Numbered from the stretch's first letter, positions 14,401 through 27,484 are shown. The stretch is 64,000 bases of DNA from Nipponacmea schrenckii (GCA_030562195.1 JAUJPP010000012.1:21080001-21144000), one strand, 5' to 3'. Notes: generated from the sequence alone by a model not told the origin. Translations and numbers: made by a program.

Positions 14401-16640
14401 GCTCATTGTTACAACATGCTTCAGGTTCTGTTTTTATTTTTCTTCAGTTAAAAAAATAATAAAATAAATAATAAATAATTTAATAAATAAATTAAAAAAT
14501 TAAAATATATTCTTAATACTTCGCTTTTCGTTTTTTTTTTTATCTCTACGTTTAAACTTTGTACGTAACTATAACTTTCTACAACTGATTAGTAAATAAT
14601 CAAATTTCAAATTGATGAAGAATAAAATACAGTTAAATCAAGTTGCAATAATCACATATTAATTTTACAGAGCTCACTTCGTTTCGGTTTACACAAAGCA
14701 AAAAAACAAGACATAAATTTGTACGGAACTGAAAATGGCCTGGAATGATTTGTGATGGATGTATTATATGACTAACGAAGCTAGTTTGTGGCGATGATAT
14801 GACTAACTATGCGTATCAGTATACAGTCTAATGGCTATACGATACATCCTAATACAACACCGGATTAATCAATTTCAGAAGCTTGTTCAGATTTCAGCCA
14901 AATAATTTATTGATTTCGCCTACACGCTTAGGGTCTTTCATATTCAGAGCAGTATCACTTGTTGTTTCGTTAATGACAACGAATGCACCTGAGTCAATCT
15001 GCTAAGTCCTTGACTTTTTTCCCTTTTTTGGATTATACCGAAAACAACCAATTCCCTTGTGTCAAGTGTCATGGGATCCAGTCCTCGTTTTTTATTCAAT
15101 CAGTTTGAAACAGATTCCTGGATTTTTCGTTTCGTTTTTATAGAAAATAAAAGGAGTGAAATAACCAAAAGAATATCAACTAAACGAAATTTAAATGATA
15201 TTTGTTTTCATTAAAAATACTTCCGGTACTTAACTTTACCTGAAGACATTTAAAAAAGAATATAATTAGACCTAAAACAGCTCAGGGTGGTTTAATTTAC
15301 TGAATGAAGCGTCCAACAAAAAAAAAAAGAAAAAAAAGAAAAAAGAAAACGAAATTTCTTAAAATTATTTAAAATCATCTTCAAGATTTGATCTATGTTC
15401 CGATTTATTGATAAATATTTTTTAGATAAACAAAATGTGAATTTAAAAAATGCATCTGCCGTTTGTCCGAAAATGAACTTTGTCTTTGGTAGATTTTTGA
15501 TTTACACAGTAGGCCTAATAAGGGATACGAAGAAGCCAAAAATTTATGTTCAGTGAACCAAATTTCTTACGAAAACTCCCAAATTCCCAGGGTTGCAACC
15601 TCACCATGTCCTGGCCAATTTCGAAACATACACAGAAAAAAGATTTCGAAGGCTTAGTGTCAAACTTGATCCGAGATTAAAAACGAATCAGAAAAATCGC
15701 AGACGAGAACCAGCTCACGACGTCATATCAGAAATGTAACCACCAAAGTTACCGAACACGACGTCATAGCAGCCGATAGATATTTGACTTTCTGCTTGCC
15801 TTGGGAAAAACGGCGGGAATTCAGATTAAACGCAGACGACGCGAGCTGGACCCCCCATAGCAACGGACAGTTGTAAAAAGGCAAAGTTTATTTTCAAAAG
15901 GTGACCGTTGTTTATTTTCAAATCTCAAGTTGTTTAAATAGAGTCATTCGATTCCAATGAAAGAAACTTGACGATTCTTTTCTTAAACGTGGGAAGTCAA
16001 CCGCCATTGTAACTGTCTAGATCTAAATACCCCACTCGGTACGTCGAGGGTGTTTTGGGGCTGTTTTTTTGTATTCGGCACACCTCGTTTTATAGTATGT
16101 AAACAAGCATTGTTCTGAAGACCAAACCTCGACAATTTCACGAACAAGTGGCCATTGTATTCAAATTTGCTTCCGATGTATCAAATTTTAATAATCAGAA
16201 TAGACTAAACTTATATAGTAAAGAACTCATTGTTCTCCAACTGTGAACAACCAACAAGGTGTGAAAATACTATTTATTTTTCGGTTTGCTGTCTTGTATT
16301 TGCTTATCGTCCTTGTACATATCCTTGGGCCATGGAGACATAATGCCCAGCATGAAGGGTTCTTGTTTGACCTGTGAGATGTCGGCGAAACATATTATCC
16401 CGGCAGATTATTTAGCGAAACGGATCATAGATAGTAATTGCTTAATCAAACTTAGGCCTACTCTAAAGATCATAAACTGTTATCAAATTAAGAATGTGTT
16501 GTTTGCGGTTAAATGTGTTGTATGGCGGTACCGTACCGGTAGACCATTGCAATAACTGTTTGTGATTGCATAGGATGAATAGGGTAATTTTGGTTTCATT
16601 TCCTTGGCGTATAACATATGTGTAGTTTGCATGTAAATGT
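11465..16640. other. No gene seen; isolated CRE-like octamer
   Basis: No homeodomain-like coding was found on the minus strand. A perfect TGACGTCA at 12491-12498 lies outside any SINE, and two GACGTCAT motifs occur at 15718-15775. Several very T- or A-rich stretches (14450-14530, 15310-15360). Confidence 0.55.
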
Positions 16641-16654
16641 ATGCCTATAATGAT

Positions 16655-16698
16655 AATAATGTTGATGATGACGATGATGATGATGATGATGATGATGT
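16655..16698. repeat. GAT trinucleotide microsatellite
   Basis: A GAT run just downstream of the LIM2 exon donor, inside the intron on the minus strand. Confidence 0.9.
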
Positions 16699-16715
16699 CA
16701 AAATAACTAACTTAC

Positions 16716-17056
16716 CCATTGGACAATGTTCTAGTTCCGGACACGGACTTTTTCGCTTTCTTGGTCGTCCTTTTTGTACGGCACCGACTCCGTTATAGTA
16801 GGGTAACCCTTGGTGATGACCGCCTAGTCCGGGAGACATGCTCGGTACATAGTCTCCTTGAAACATCATTTCATAGTCCGTACGACAGTACACAAGATGG
16901 TCCTTCATTCCGAATTGTTCGCCCGTTGTCAGGGGTCGGTTACACGCATTGCACGTGAAGCAGGATAAATGATACACTACGTCACGAGCTCTCATAACAA
17001 GTTCATTAGCAGCAATTCCAAGGTGACACCGTGCACATCTTTTTACACCAAAACGT
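16716..17056 (-). CDS. Lhx2/9: Lhx2/9 LIM2 and linker exon
   Basis: 341 nt encoding RFGVKRCARCHLGIAANELV through the LIM2 zinc ligands, a Gly/His/Tyr-rich linker (PGLGGHHQGLPYYNG) and the basic GRPRKRKSP signal. Acceptor ATTCCAG|ACG, donor ATGG|GTAAGT. A GAT trinucleotide microsatellite sits about 15 bp inside the downstream intron. Confidence 0.95.
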
Positions 17057-20000
17057 CTGGAATAGAAAACGAAAATATGTTAAATATAATTTTAAATATG
17101 CTTCCAAAAGATCACTGTAAACCAAATGTGTAAACCATATTCCAAGGGGGAAAACGGACGAGGGCGGATACCTAGAGACAAATATTTAGTTTTTCTTAAT
17201 GGACATTGTAAATCAGAATTATATTTTCAATTCCTATCTTCTTTCCCAAACGATGAGCAAACTAAAACGAGTGAATTTTATTCACAAAAAACGGAAATAT
17301 TCAAACAGGTCAAATGAGTATTAATTCCTTTTTTTTTAACAAAAACAAAATATTATTCAAAATATCTTTTATCAAGATAAAGTTTCGTTTTGTGGTACAG
17401 TGTGATAAGGAAATGGGTTTGGAATGTAATTGGAACCGTTATACATGACGATGATAGATTAGGCGAGAGCGGAAAGAGAAAGAGATGGGGTCGTCTACTC
17501 TTGACTTAATCATATACAACCGCCCCGTAACATAGCATCAGGAAGCCGGAAGACGCTTGTGGATGATAGATTTGGAAAAAGTCAATGATCTGTTTAAAGT
17601 TACGTACAGACATGGATTCATAAAAAAATTCAGTAAATAAAAAAACGAAAATTAAATTCCGTAGTTATATTTATTTTAAAATAAGTATTAAGTGCTTTTA
17701 AAAAAAGTTATGCAAATGGCACTAAATTAGAAAAAAAATCGTTCATAAACAACTAAAGGTATACAAGAAAACGAAACATTTTTTGAATCTTTATGAAATT
17801 AAGTGGGACCCAACAAAGGACAATAAACTTGTTTCTCTAAATTAAACACATTAAGATGTTCATTTAAAAAAACGTACAACTTTTAAAAACAAACGAAACT
17901 ATTTTAAATTCCCATCAGCAAATCTCAGATATTCCAGAATTTGTGTGTTGCCATATCCGGTAACCATGTCAATATTTTGACTCGAAATGTCAGTTTATTT
18001 TTCAATCTTGTAAACTTAAGCCACCGACAGATCAAAATTTAGACTCACACCGACTTGAAAGGAATTGGATTCTTTAGAAACATGGTCGAACGGAGAAAAA
18101 TTACAAGTTCCGTTTATTTTCATAATCGTTTTGTATCGTGTTCTTAATTGAACTTTATAAACTTTTAATCAAAGTTCTCATAAGAACTTTTGATACTTTT
18201 AACATGTTCGGCAGTTAGAAGTCAGAAAAGGAGCAGACTAATTCCGCTGTCCTTGCAAAAGTTCCTTCATTGAACACTGTGTGGATAAAGCCTGTCTTCA
18301 TTAGCAATCAGATACAGGGAGAGAAAAGAAAGAAACAACTATATTTTACAAGGAAAACAACTTAGGTTCACAAGTCCGTCGTGACAGGGATCCTTTCTAC
18401 CAGCTGGTCCTTGGCCAAACCTCTTGGCATTGATCTTTCCCGGATTATCCGTACCCATTTACAGCTGGGTGGACTGGAATTATGAGTGAAGATGACTTAT
18501 TCAAGGTCATCGAACTTTCACACACCGATCGAGATTAGAACTCACGTCTGACATTTTCAACGTATCCAGACAAATGACGTCATGACTTTAAGTACCAACG
18601 CTCTACCCACTGTGCTATAGAACCCCACAGAAGAGTATGATGAAAATAATCATTCATTATATTTTTTCCTTAAAGATGTACTCTTATGCAGAAAGATCTT
18701 TGGTTATTACCAATAAATGTTCAAGAACATGGCTATCTTTGCTGCAATATTTCGAAATCGATAAATTTCATTGAAATCTTCAATAAGTTGATAAAATATT
18801 CAAAAAGTAAAGAAAACTTGATGTAAATGAAAATTAGTGATAACTGTTTGGAGATGTTGAGATAACCGAACTTATTGTTGTAATAACACCGTTATTACCG
18901 TACATAACACAATAAACATCCTACTTTGAAAACTGTCGATAGAAATAAATTAATGATTTTTGAAACACCATGCAGTGTTTATTGAGTTAAATATCAGGAT
19001 AACAGCATTATTCGAGGGATTGTACAGGCACAGCTTGTAGTTAACAAGAATTTTTGTCTATGTAACTACCTAAAAAAACGCCCTGAACCGTGCTGAAAAC
19101 AAACCAAATACCCTAAGTTAGGCAGAATTTATATTTTAGAAATTGTAATGATGTTCATTATTCCTTGTAAACCGATTTTTTTTTTACCTCGGCCTGTGCT
19201 TTCGTAATTCCAATTATATGTCGTTATGACAACCACGCTCACCTAAGTTCGAGGACAAACACTATAAACCCAAAACATTTTGCTTAGCCTTACAAGGGGA
19301 ACTACGGTAATTGCAATCCCCACAATCGATTAACGGAATTTTATTATTTTAGAGTTTTTATTAGATTCTGTATGGTAAAATCAGCAGCATAAGCGATCAG
19401 AATACTTGTTTTGTTTCATTATCGTCTATGAATAATTAAAGCTACAAAAAATAACTCTTTTGTGCTCCTTTCTTTGTTACGATTTCAACTATTCTGGTCG
19501 TGCGTTATTCTTTTGTGCTTTCTTACCACTGTGTAAATACGAAATCAAAAAAGAAAACGAAAGAAGAATGGGGGTTTGATGTAATTAAAATTTCTATTTT
19601 GAAACGGTGAATACACATGGGCGAAAGAATCGAAGGGTACATGTGTTAGACAAATTTGATAACAAAAGAGTGAATACGCATATTGGCGAAGGTATCGAAG
19701 GGAACATGTGTTAGACAAATTTGATAAGAAAAGAATGAATACGCATATTGGCGAAAGTATCGAAGGGAACATGTTTTAGACAAATTTGATAAGTAAAGAG
19801 TGAATACGCATATTGGCGAAAGTATCGAATAGAACATGTTTTAGACAAATTTGATAAGTAAAGAGTAAATACGCATATTGGCGAAAGTATCGAATAGAAC
19901 ATGTTTTAGACAAATTTGATAAGTAAAGAGTAAATACGCATATTGGCGAAGGTATCGAAGGGGACATGTGTTAGACAAATTTGATAAGTAAAGAGTGAAT

Positions 20001-22067
20001 ACGCATATTGGCGAAAGTATCGAAGGGAACATGTGTTAGACAAATTTGATAAGTAAAGAGTGAATACGCATATTGGCGAAAGTATCGAAGATTACCAATA
20101 GTATCATAGAAGGGCTGCTTTAAAATTTGAGGACATCTCAAAACATATAAGCAGATGGAGGAATTTTTCGGAAAACGAAAGCACAGAACAGTAAAAACTC
20201 CATTTCGTTTCATTAGTCCAATAAGATACAGCAAGATATAAAACCTCATTCATTAGTTCAATAAGATACAGAACAGTAGGATATAAAAACTATTTCATTT
20301 CATTAGTCCGATAAGATACAGCAAGATATAAAACCTCATTTCATTTCATTAGTTCAATAAGATACAGAACAATAGGATATAAAACCCTATTTCGTTTCAT
20401 TACCCCAATAACGAGCAAAACTGAAGGACGTAAAGCTCCTTTTCATTTCATACATTTACACCTATACCATTATCTAAAGATGAAATTACAAAATCGAAGG
20501 TTTACGGAATCAATACGGAATATAAGGTTATAAATAAATAATTAGGTTTGATTATTTCTGAATAACCTTCTATCAGATTTCTAAACCTTCTCATTGTTTT
20601 CATAATACTTAAAAAAATTTGATTTTCTGTAAAAATTGATTTTTACACTTCTCTGATGATTTGTTCGATTAGTTTAGAAATCATTCATTCTTTTCTTTTC
20701 TTTTATTCATTCATTATTCAATTATTTTTACACTTGTTTTTCTTTTCTTCTAATCAAGATAGGAAATATTTTGGTGAAGAAATTGATCTTAATATTTCTT
20801 AGTAATTTTTCAAATTCTTTTTGAAGAAATTCATTCATCCTCTTTTTTCATTCATTCATTCATTCAGTTTTCGATTAAAAATAAATGTTCTACATTCCAG
20901 TAAATTGGACTTTTCAAAATTCGAAATAATAAATTCTAATTTACGTTCTTAACATATTTCTAAAAGAATTATCTAAATTAAATTTAATCCTGATAAATGT
21001 ATTTGCATATATGCTCGCGAGCGCTCAATGTACGTGCATTCGTTGCCTTTTGAACTTATTAAATGAAATCAAAGGTGTGTAAAGCCTTTGTTGATATACT
21101 ACAAAAAACACTTTATTTAGTATAACAATAAAAACGTGTGCATTTCGCGTGCGTGCACGTGCACACTGTTAACATTGAAATCAAAGCAAAATTTAATATA
21201 TCTATCTTTGATATTTTTCATTATAATTTCATTTTACTCTGTTGTCTAGTCAGTTTTCTTAATGCACGTGCTTTGGTCTACTAAAATTTCCGTGTTTTAT
21301 ATCATTTTAAATGTATGTGTGAATGTACGTACGACTTTATCAAAAAAATAAATGTCCCTTTTCTCCTTCTACATGGAGGTATTAGAACCTTTTGATTTAC
21401 GCTTATTGGTTAAATTCACAAACAATGCTATTTTCGTGTGGTTACTCCACGGAATAGTAAAACATTTGCCTATGCATACGCATACATGCATTTTGATTAG
21501 ATAAGAAAACGCAGTAAATTCGAATCAACTGGTTTTCCGCTACTGATTTGAAAAGGTTTTTTGTTTTTGAAGTAGCATTCACTTTCGACTCAAATGCATT
21601 TGGTATGAGATAAAAAATGTAGACCATGCACAAATAAAACTCGTGTATTGAAGAATTGCAAATAAATAAAGTCTTAACGTTGTATATAGCGATTGTTGGT
21701 TCAATATATAGAGATCAATGGTAAGAATATAATACAGCGTTTCGATATTTTTCTCCGGTCAAAAACTAAAGGTGAACTTGTATGACCATGCCCACAATGA
21801 AGCATGGCGAATGACGGCGTGGTTAATGGAGTAAGCCAGGGAATAAAAGAGAACTTACCTATAGTAATCGTCTTTGCAGTATATACACCCATCTCGAGCG
21901 AAGCACGTGAGTTCGGAATCGAGGGGTAATTTACAGTCGGAACATTTTAGACACTGTACATGCCATTGTTTGTCCACTGCCATCAAGTAAAATCTGTCGC
22001 AGATTCGTCCTCCGCAACCGGCACATATCCATGCTGAATCTTCTAGTGGCACTTCTAACCCCGGTCT
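16716..22067 (-). CDS. Lhx2/9: LIM-homeobox transcription factor Lhx2/9 (apterous class), partial: LIM1 and LIM2 exons
   Basis: Two secure exons, 22067-21859 (LIM1) and 17056-16716 (LIM2 plus linker), join in phase across a split arginine codon. LIM1 begins at WICAGCGGRICDRFYLMAVD, with the zinc ligands C-x2-C, H-x2-C, C-x2-C and the final C/D. LIM2 has CARCHLGIAANELVMRARD, YHLSCFTC and FGMKDHLVYCR. The linker ends VQKGRPRKRKSP, the conserved nuclear-localisation segment that Lhx2 and Lhx9 share and other LIM-homeodomain classes lack. In the family this is a DNA-binding selector factor for neural, eye, limb or appendage patterning, working with Ldb/Chip cofactors through the LIM domains. No homeodomain (WFQNARAK) exon is visible left of 16716, so the gene is cut by the window edge or has a very long intron. 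A candidate first exon is listed separately. Confidence 0.95.
18331..18628 (-). mobile_element. SINE-2, full-length copy (tRNA-derived)
   Basis: Read on the minus strand: head TAGCACAGTGGGTAGAGCG (box A) and GAGTTCTAATCTCG (box B-like), a TGACGTCA octamer between the boxes (18575-18582), body with AATAAGTCATCTTCACTC and CCACCCAGCTGTAAATGGG, and a tail at TAAGTTGTTTTCCTTGTAAA. It lies in the Lhx2/9 intron left of the LIM1 exon. Confidence 0.85.
19600..20092. repeat. 65-bp tandem array, about 7.5 copies
   Basis: Unit includes ACGCATATTGGCGAAAGTAT, CGAAGGGAACATGTGTTAGA and CAAATTTGATAAGTAAAGAG. Lies in the Lhx2/9 intron between LIM1 and LIM2. Short overlapping open frames across it come only from the 65-bp period. 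Confidence 0.95.
20190..20455. repeat. SINE-1 3'-end tandem array, opposite orientation
   Basis: About four units of TTCATTAGTCCAATAAGATA then CAGCAAGATATAAAACCTC, ending in GGACGTAAAGCTCC. It is the reverse complement of the array at 3.3-3.6 kb. Confidence 0.85.
21859..22067 (-). CDS. Lhx2/9: Lhx2/9 LIM1 exon
   Basis: 209 nt encoding RPGLEVPLEDSAWICAGCGG, then the rest of LIM1 to CKDDYYR. Acceptor GTTTTACAG|AGACC, donor ATAG|GTAAGT. An alternative AG two bases into the exon would shift the frame. The acceptor region is tandemly triplicated upstream of the exon. Confidence 0.95.
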
Positions 22068-22290
22068 CTGTAAAACATATAATACATGAAGTGAGCTATG
22101 GGTACATTCTGCATATACTATGATACAAGAAAGGGGGGCGTTGATGCATGATGTTTTCTCTAGGCACTTTTAACACCGATCTCTGTAAAAAAGATGTAAT
22201 GCTTGAAATAAGTCATGTGAACTCTACATAGGTATAATACGGAGATATGCGCTTAGTTTTCTAAGACACTTTTGGGGTTCTCTGTGATTT
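22067..22290. repeat. Tandem triplication of the LIM1-exon acceptor region
   Basis: On the minus strand the true acceptor GTTTTACAG|AGACCGGGG recurs upstream as TTTTTACAG|AGATCGGTG (115 bp away) and AAAATCACAG|AGAACCCC (a further 99 bp). Each is followed by a diverged copy of the exon start (AGTGCC...CTAGA). AG is intact in both extra copies. Confidence 0.8.
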
Positions 22291-22714
22291 TGGATGAATA
22301 CATGAATTAATGAGCTATGTGAACCCTCTTAAGGCATAAAATGGTTAAGCTGTGTGTTAAGTTCTATATATATATGAGAATGAGAATTGTCGACTCTCTT
22401 TTTAAGCGTATAAAAGCCAAGGACCATCCGATGTCTTATTTAAAAAAGAAAGAAAATGAACATATTGAGTGATGTGAAATCGTAAAACTCCATTCACTGC
22501 TGTACTATCAAGTCTGTATCAGACCAGTGTATAGCAGACATGCATATAGAACTGTCTGGACCGGTAAATACACTACATGCTATGAACCTGTCAGATTCAA
22601 ACAAATAGAAAAATAAATATATAAATTACAGGTGATTAATGGGTTTATCATCTTGTAGCTCGATATCCAACTGTGGTCCTACACTATCCACATATCAAGC
22701 TATGGTTGCATATA

Positions 22715-22970
22715 CAAACTTCTGTTATACATGATAGGTGGCTATTTCAGTCAAGGTATAATAGCTTGACATTGTGAAGATGTGATACAAGAAAGGTGGT
22801 TATTACAGTCAAGGTACTGGTCTTAGTTTATAAAAGCTTGATATTGTGAAGATACAAGAGAGGTGTCTATTGCAGTCAAGGTATAAGATTATAAGTTTGT
22901 AGTAGCTTGACACTGTGAGGTCGTGAAAAAAGAAAAAGTGACTATTACAGTCAAGGTATAAGACACGTAA
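22715..22970. repeat. ~75-bp tandem repeat, family shared with 56 kb
   Basis: Three to four units with TGTGAAGATGTGATACAAGA, AAGGTG and ATTACAGTCAAGGTATAA. Followed by a SINE-1 tail remnant to about 23045. Confidence 0.8.
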
Positions 22971-23370
22971 AAACTTCCATCATTTCACGAGTCCAATAAG
23001 ATGTAGAATAATCAACAATAGGCCATAAAACTGAATTTCATTTCATATACTTAAAATTGCAGAGATTTTCCCTTAACTTTTCACAACTTAAGCTGTTACC
23101 CTTCACAAAACGCATAATAAGTGAAACATGACGGTATAGTTTCAAAACATTTGACAATAAAATCATAAAGCATGCAGAATATGCAAATAATATACTAACA
23201 ATTCTATTTATTCAAAGATTAAAATTGTTACGTACATGTCAAACGTACATGATATTTTTTTGTTTCATTGTATTGACTGCATAAGACCAACAATAGAGCC
23301 AAAATTAGTAATAATTCACCTTTACAAAGTGTAAAAATCTATTGTATATGAATATATAATTCTTTAGCAA

Positions 23371-23634
23371 TTAAAGAGATTGTAAAGAGGTTTTCTAAAT
23401 TTTGCATGTGTATCGGGGACACTGAAAGCATCAATTTGCTCCATTCCATTATTCAATTAAAAGTCTGTGGTTCCTGTTATTAATTTATAGAAATTGCAAA
23501 TCGTAGCACCATAGCTTTTCAATGAAACACTTATTTGAGTTGCATTGCCAGAACGACAGACATCTAAAAAGTAGAACGATGTAAATTGATGCTATCAGTG
23601 TCCCCGATAAACATTAAATTTACGATCTCTTTAA
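23371..23634. mobile_element. Inverted-repeat (MITE-like) element
   Basis: Termini TTAAAGAGAT and ATCTCTTTAA are inverted, and subterminal CGGGGACACTGAAAGCATCA pairs with TGATGCTATCAGTGTCCCCG. The interior contains GTCTGTGGTTCCTGTTATTA. Related fragments are at 57650-57770 and 51170-51230. No transposase; non-autonomous if mobile. Confidence 0.7.
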
Positions 23635-25984
23635 TACACTGGAATAAGTTGGAATTTTTTGGAATTTAGAACTTTATATAAAATGCTCTCTCGCCACAAG
23701 TGACATCATAGTTTTAACATAACGTATAGATTTGTGTTCTACGGGATAATTTTTAAGTACCTTTCAGTAAAGAAGTTGAAGTTAACCTAGTCACGAACGG
23801 TAGAATGAAAAGAAAAAATTGGTTACTTCAAAGTACTAAAGTCATTGTTGTGGTTTTAATTATTAAAACGATCGCCATTGTTTCAAAAAATATTTCTTCG
23901 TCAATCCGATTCATTTTTTTTAAATATTCTATTTTATTTTTGACTACAGCAAAATCAAAAGAAATCAAAGGAAAATCAAAAATTGCTTGAAGAATTTTAG
24001 AACTATTAAGTCGCCGTTCCAAGAAGGGGAGATTCTTTTGCATGATGGAATGTTTCCTCGAAGAGGGGGTTTGGGAGAACATGCCCACACCCATAGAACT
24101 CCTGGTGACACTTAACGACTAGGATCTTCAACTCACAAACCCCTTAAGATAAGTTCACATGTCAATAATGCCATTTTTGATGTTGCTTATTTCAAGAAAT
24201 ATTAAACATATTCTTTTCAGTATTTTCTTAGTCTTCTACTCTAAGACAATGTTTTCAAATAGTATCCCTTTTAGTAAAAAATTATATTTTATGGTATAGG
24301 TCTTTTTATTTTATTTTTCAAAATATGATTGGAATTTTACTGTTTTTATTTTTCAAAGCCCAATTATTAACATCGCTCGTGCTGCGATCTTAGATTCTCT
24401 TTCATAGAATCCACACATTCGATTTAGTTATTTTGATATACGCTTAAGTATTGCTTGTTAAAACTTGTTAAATGGCCAATTTGGCCTCTGATCTTATATT
24501 TCCAAACAGTAAAACTGTAGGCTATTGAAGTTTGGTCCATATATTTTTCAAACTAAAATTTTGAATTTTGTTCTTCCTCTTTCTCCAGAAATCAAGATGC
24601 CGAAGCGACGAAATTCCGCACTCACCGTCGACCCTATCAACAGCTTTTAATAAAGTTGATATTTTTATTCCGGTTATTTAGAAAATAAACGAAGTTAAGA
24701 AATTGGCGGGATTTGATTAAATTAACGTCTGCTTGACACTTCGCAGACGAGAAGCAGACGATCTTTCAATTTTGGATTCAGACCACAACTCCGTTCACCT
24801 TTCTTAATTAAACGGTCATTAGATTCCTTATCGCCCAACTTGTTTATGCTTTCTGTAACACCAGACAATAAGAAACATGATTGACACATAACATGTTGAT
24901 TGTTCGCAGACGATTTTTCATTTTGGAAATTTGGACACAGACAACAAACATTTTCTTTCAATTGAAGACATTTATGCCTTATGATTTAAAATTCATGAAA
25001 CCTCAAAGGTGTGTCCAGAATTTTTAAGAATTTCGACCAGAGAATTCTCTAGATCTCATAATAGGACTAATCAAGACATGCAGTGCTAAATGAGGGAAAT
25101 TCCGTAGATTTAGAAATTAAGTAAAATATATAGTTATACGTTTTTGTTATTATTTGGTCAAAAAAGAAACGATTTTTGCTTTAAAGTGTAGTCTAAAGAA
25201 GACGGGTTTACTTCGCAGTGTGCAATGGAGAAAATTCTTGACTTAAAGAACATACCAAGCCCACCAAGGTGTTTTAATTTGAACAACAACGAGCACCAAT
25301 TGATTAAAACCAGACCTCTGATAGAACTTTGACGAGTTGCAGGTTTGAATTCTACTATTCTAAGTCTGCGAGTTATTCTAATCGCCATTGCCTTGCATAA
25401 TAAGTCACAGTAAACGCCTCTGATCATTGTTAAGTAATTCGGATGCCTTACGGGCAAATTTGAAGGGGTTTTAAGACTGAATCCCGCAAGCAATGGTAGA
25501 GGCACCGACTAAGCTCTGCCTTACAGAAGTGTCATTTAATTCTCGAAAAAAATCATTCGCTAATAATGTACAAATTTTGGCTTAAGTAAAGACCTGCTAG
25601 CTCTTTGCAATGGCATTTCCGAACCAACCTTAAATTTCAGAGAGTCTACATGATTAATTTTTACACAAAAAGATTTAAAAAATAACTATATAAATCTTAA
25701 ACCCGAACCGCCAATAGTTGAATATATAGTAAAAATTGTATGAATGAATGAATGAATGAATGAAAAATTGAATGAAAGGACGTTGAGCCATCCCTCGATT
25801 ACCCGAGACTCCCTTAAACACCTATTCATATATTTTATAAAACATTTTGACAAATTTGAGATTTATAATAGACTGAGTAAGACGATACCTGCCAATTTTA
25901 TATATTATTCTATTCTAAAGTGTGTTTACCTTCGAGCATTTTTTTTATATAATATAATATAAATATTATTGCATGTTCTCATTT

Positions 25985-26560
25985 TGAAAACATCGGTGCA
26001 TAAAATAATTTGAACATTAGAGCATATTTTAATATCCTAAGAACATAAGAGGTTATTTTGATATTTTGAGAACATTTAGAGCATATTTTGATATCCTAAG
26101 AACATTACAGCTTATTTTGATATTTTGAGAACATTTAGAGCATTTTTTAATATTCTAAGAACATAGAGCATATTTTTATTCTTAGAGCACATTTTAATAT
26201 TTTAAGAACATTAGAGCATACATGTATATTAATATATTGAACATTAGAGCTTATTTTGATATTTTAAGAACATAATAGCATATTGCAAATATAGTTTATA
26301 TATAAATAAGAGCATGTTTTGATTATAAGAATATAAAGCATGTGGTGCATATTTTAATGAGTATTTTTGAACATATTTTAATTTATGTTAAAAACATAAT
26401 TTTGTTAAGGATATACATATCAATATTTAAAAATATTTATGAACACTTCTAATTTATTTTCTTAAGAACATATTTTATATTTTATATTATTTATATGAAT
26501 ACAGTTTGTCAACATTGAACATAATATACACTAGGGCATATATTTAAACACTACTATAGT
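25985..26560. repeat. Degenerate AT-rich tandem repeat (~36 bp)
   Basis: Recurring AAGAACATTAGAGCATATTT and TTGATATTTTGAGAACATTT; units become more diverged rightwards. Confidence 0.65.
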
Positions 26561-26734
26561 TATGTTATTATGCTATGTTCACTATTATAATTACATTATA
26601 TTCAATAACTTGTTGTCATCTTAGTAAATTTGTCATTATTTTCATTACAAAAATTCTGTTATATATTTATTTTATGTATTATACATGTATTTATATTATC
26701 TTTAAACGACATTTAGAAGTAGATGGAATATTAT

Positions 26735-27090
26735 ATAAAGAACACTATTATAGATATACTACTTTTCTTTAATATAGCAGGAATCTTTATCAAGCAATAC
26801 AATAATAGATATAGTAACTTTAGATAAATAAGAAGACTATTATAGATATACTACTTCTCTTTAATATTTGCAGGATCTTTATCAAAGCAATACAATAATA
26901 GATATAGTAACTTTAGATAAATAAGACCACTATTATGGATATACTACTTCTCTTTAATTTAGGCAACGTTTCAATACACATATAGGAATCTTAATTATTG
27001 CTTGATAAAGGATAAAGATTCCTGTATGTGTATTGAAACCTTGTTTAAATTAAAGAGAAGTAGTATATCCATAATTGTGTTCTTTATATA
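26735..27090. repeat. Fold-back repeat with tandemly duplicated left arm
   Basis: TATAGATATACTACTTTTCT is repeated three times on the left (near 26750, 26845 and 26935), and its reverse complement AGAGAAGTAGTATATCCATA lies near 27055. CAATACACATATAGGAATCT pairs with AGATTCCTGTATGTGTATTG across a centre near 27000. A transcript could fold into a long hairpin. Confidence 0.75.
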
Positions 27091-27484
27091 ATATTCATAT
27101 TGGTTACTTGTAAACAATTGATATTGAGTTAATATCGTTTAAATATAAATGTTTATATATTTAAATAATATACCAGAGTAATTCAGTTTCAACTTCTGTA
27201 TATTAAATCAGAACCAAAATGTTTTTTACTATAATTATAAATTTTCCATATATATTCGAATATATTTAGATATAGGCCAATGAAACGTAGTATACTCCTT
27301 TTACCCGAACTAATAATATTTTATTTGTTTAGTATTTTGATAATAAATAGGAGAGTTTTTAAAATATGATGCCGAATTCGAAGTATTGAGTCCTATCTAT
27401 ATTTCTTCTTTATTGATGCATTTTTGAATTGAAAAATTATCAGTATTTTATAGGAGTATATTTGTCAATTATGGATCTTTCGTA

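Larger units (their letters stand above)
17060..21855. other. Lhx2/9 intron between LIM1 and LIM2
   Basis: Holds a SINE-2 copy and two tandem arrays (listed). The rest, including the ATTC-rich stretch at 20690-20870, shows no coding signal. Confidence 0.7.

Noticed and set aside
16719..16958. Plus-strand open frame across the LIM2 exon
   Set aside because: Shadow of the conserved minus-strand LIM2 coding sequence.
19545..20249. A ladder of overlapping minus-strand open frames of about 63 codons with near-identical Cys/Phe-rich sequences
   Set aside because: They are one 65-bp tandem repeat read in successive frames; the regular 65-base offset of starts and stops explains them fully.
24722..24961. 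Cys-rich minus-strand open frame as a possible zinc-finger or missing LIM exon
   Set aside because: Cysteine spacing fits neither LIM nor common zinc-finger patterns, and no splice border in the right phase was seen.
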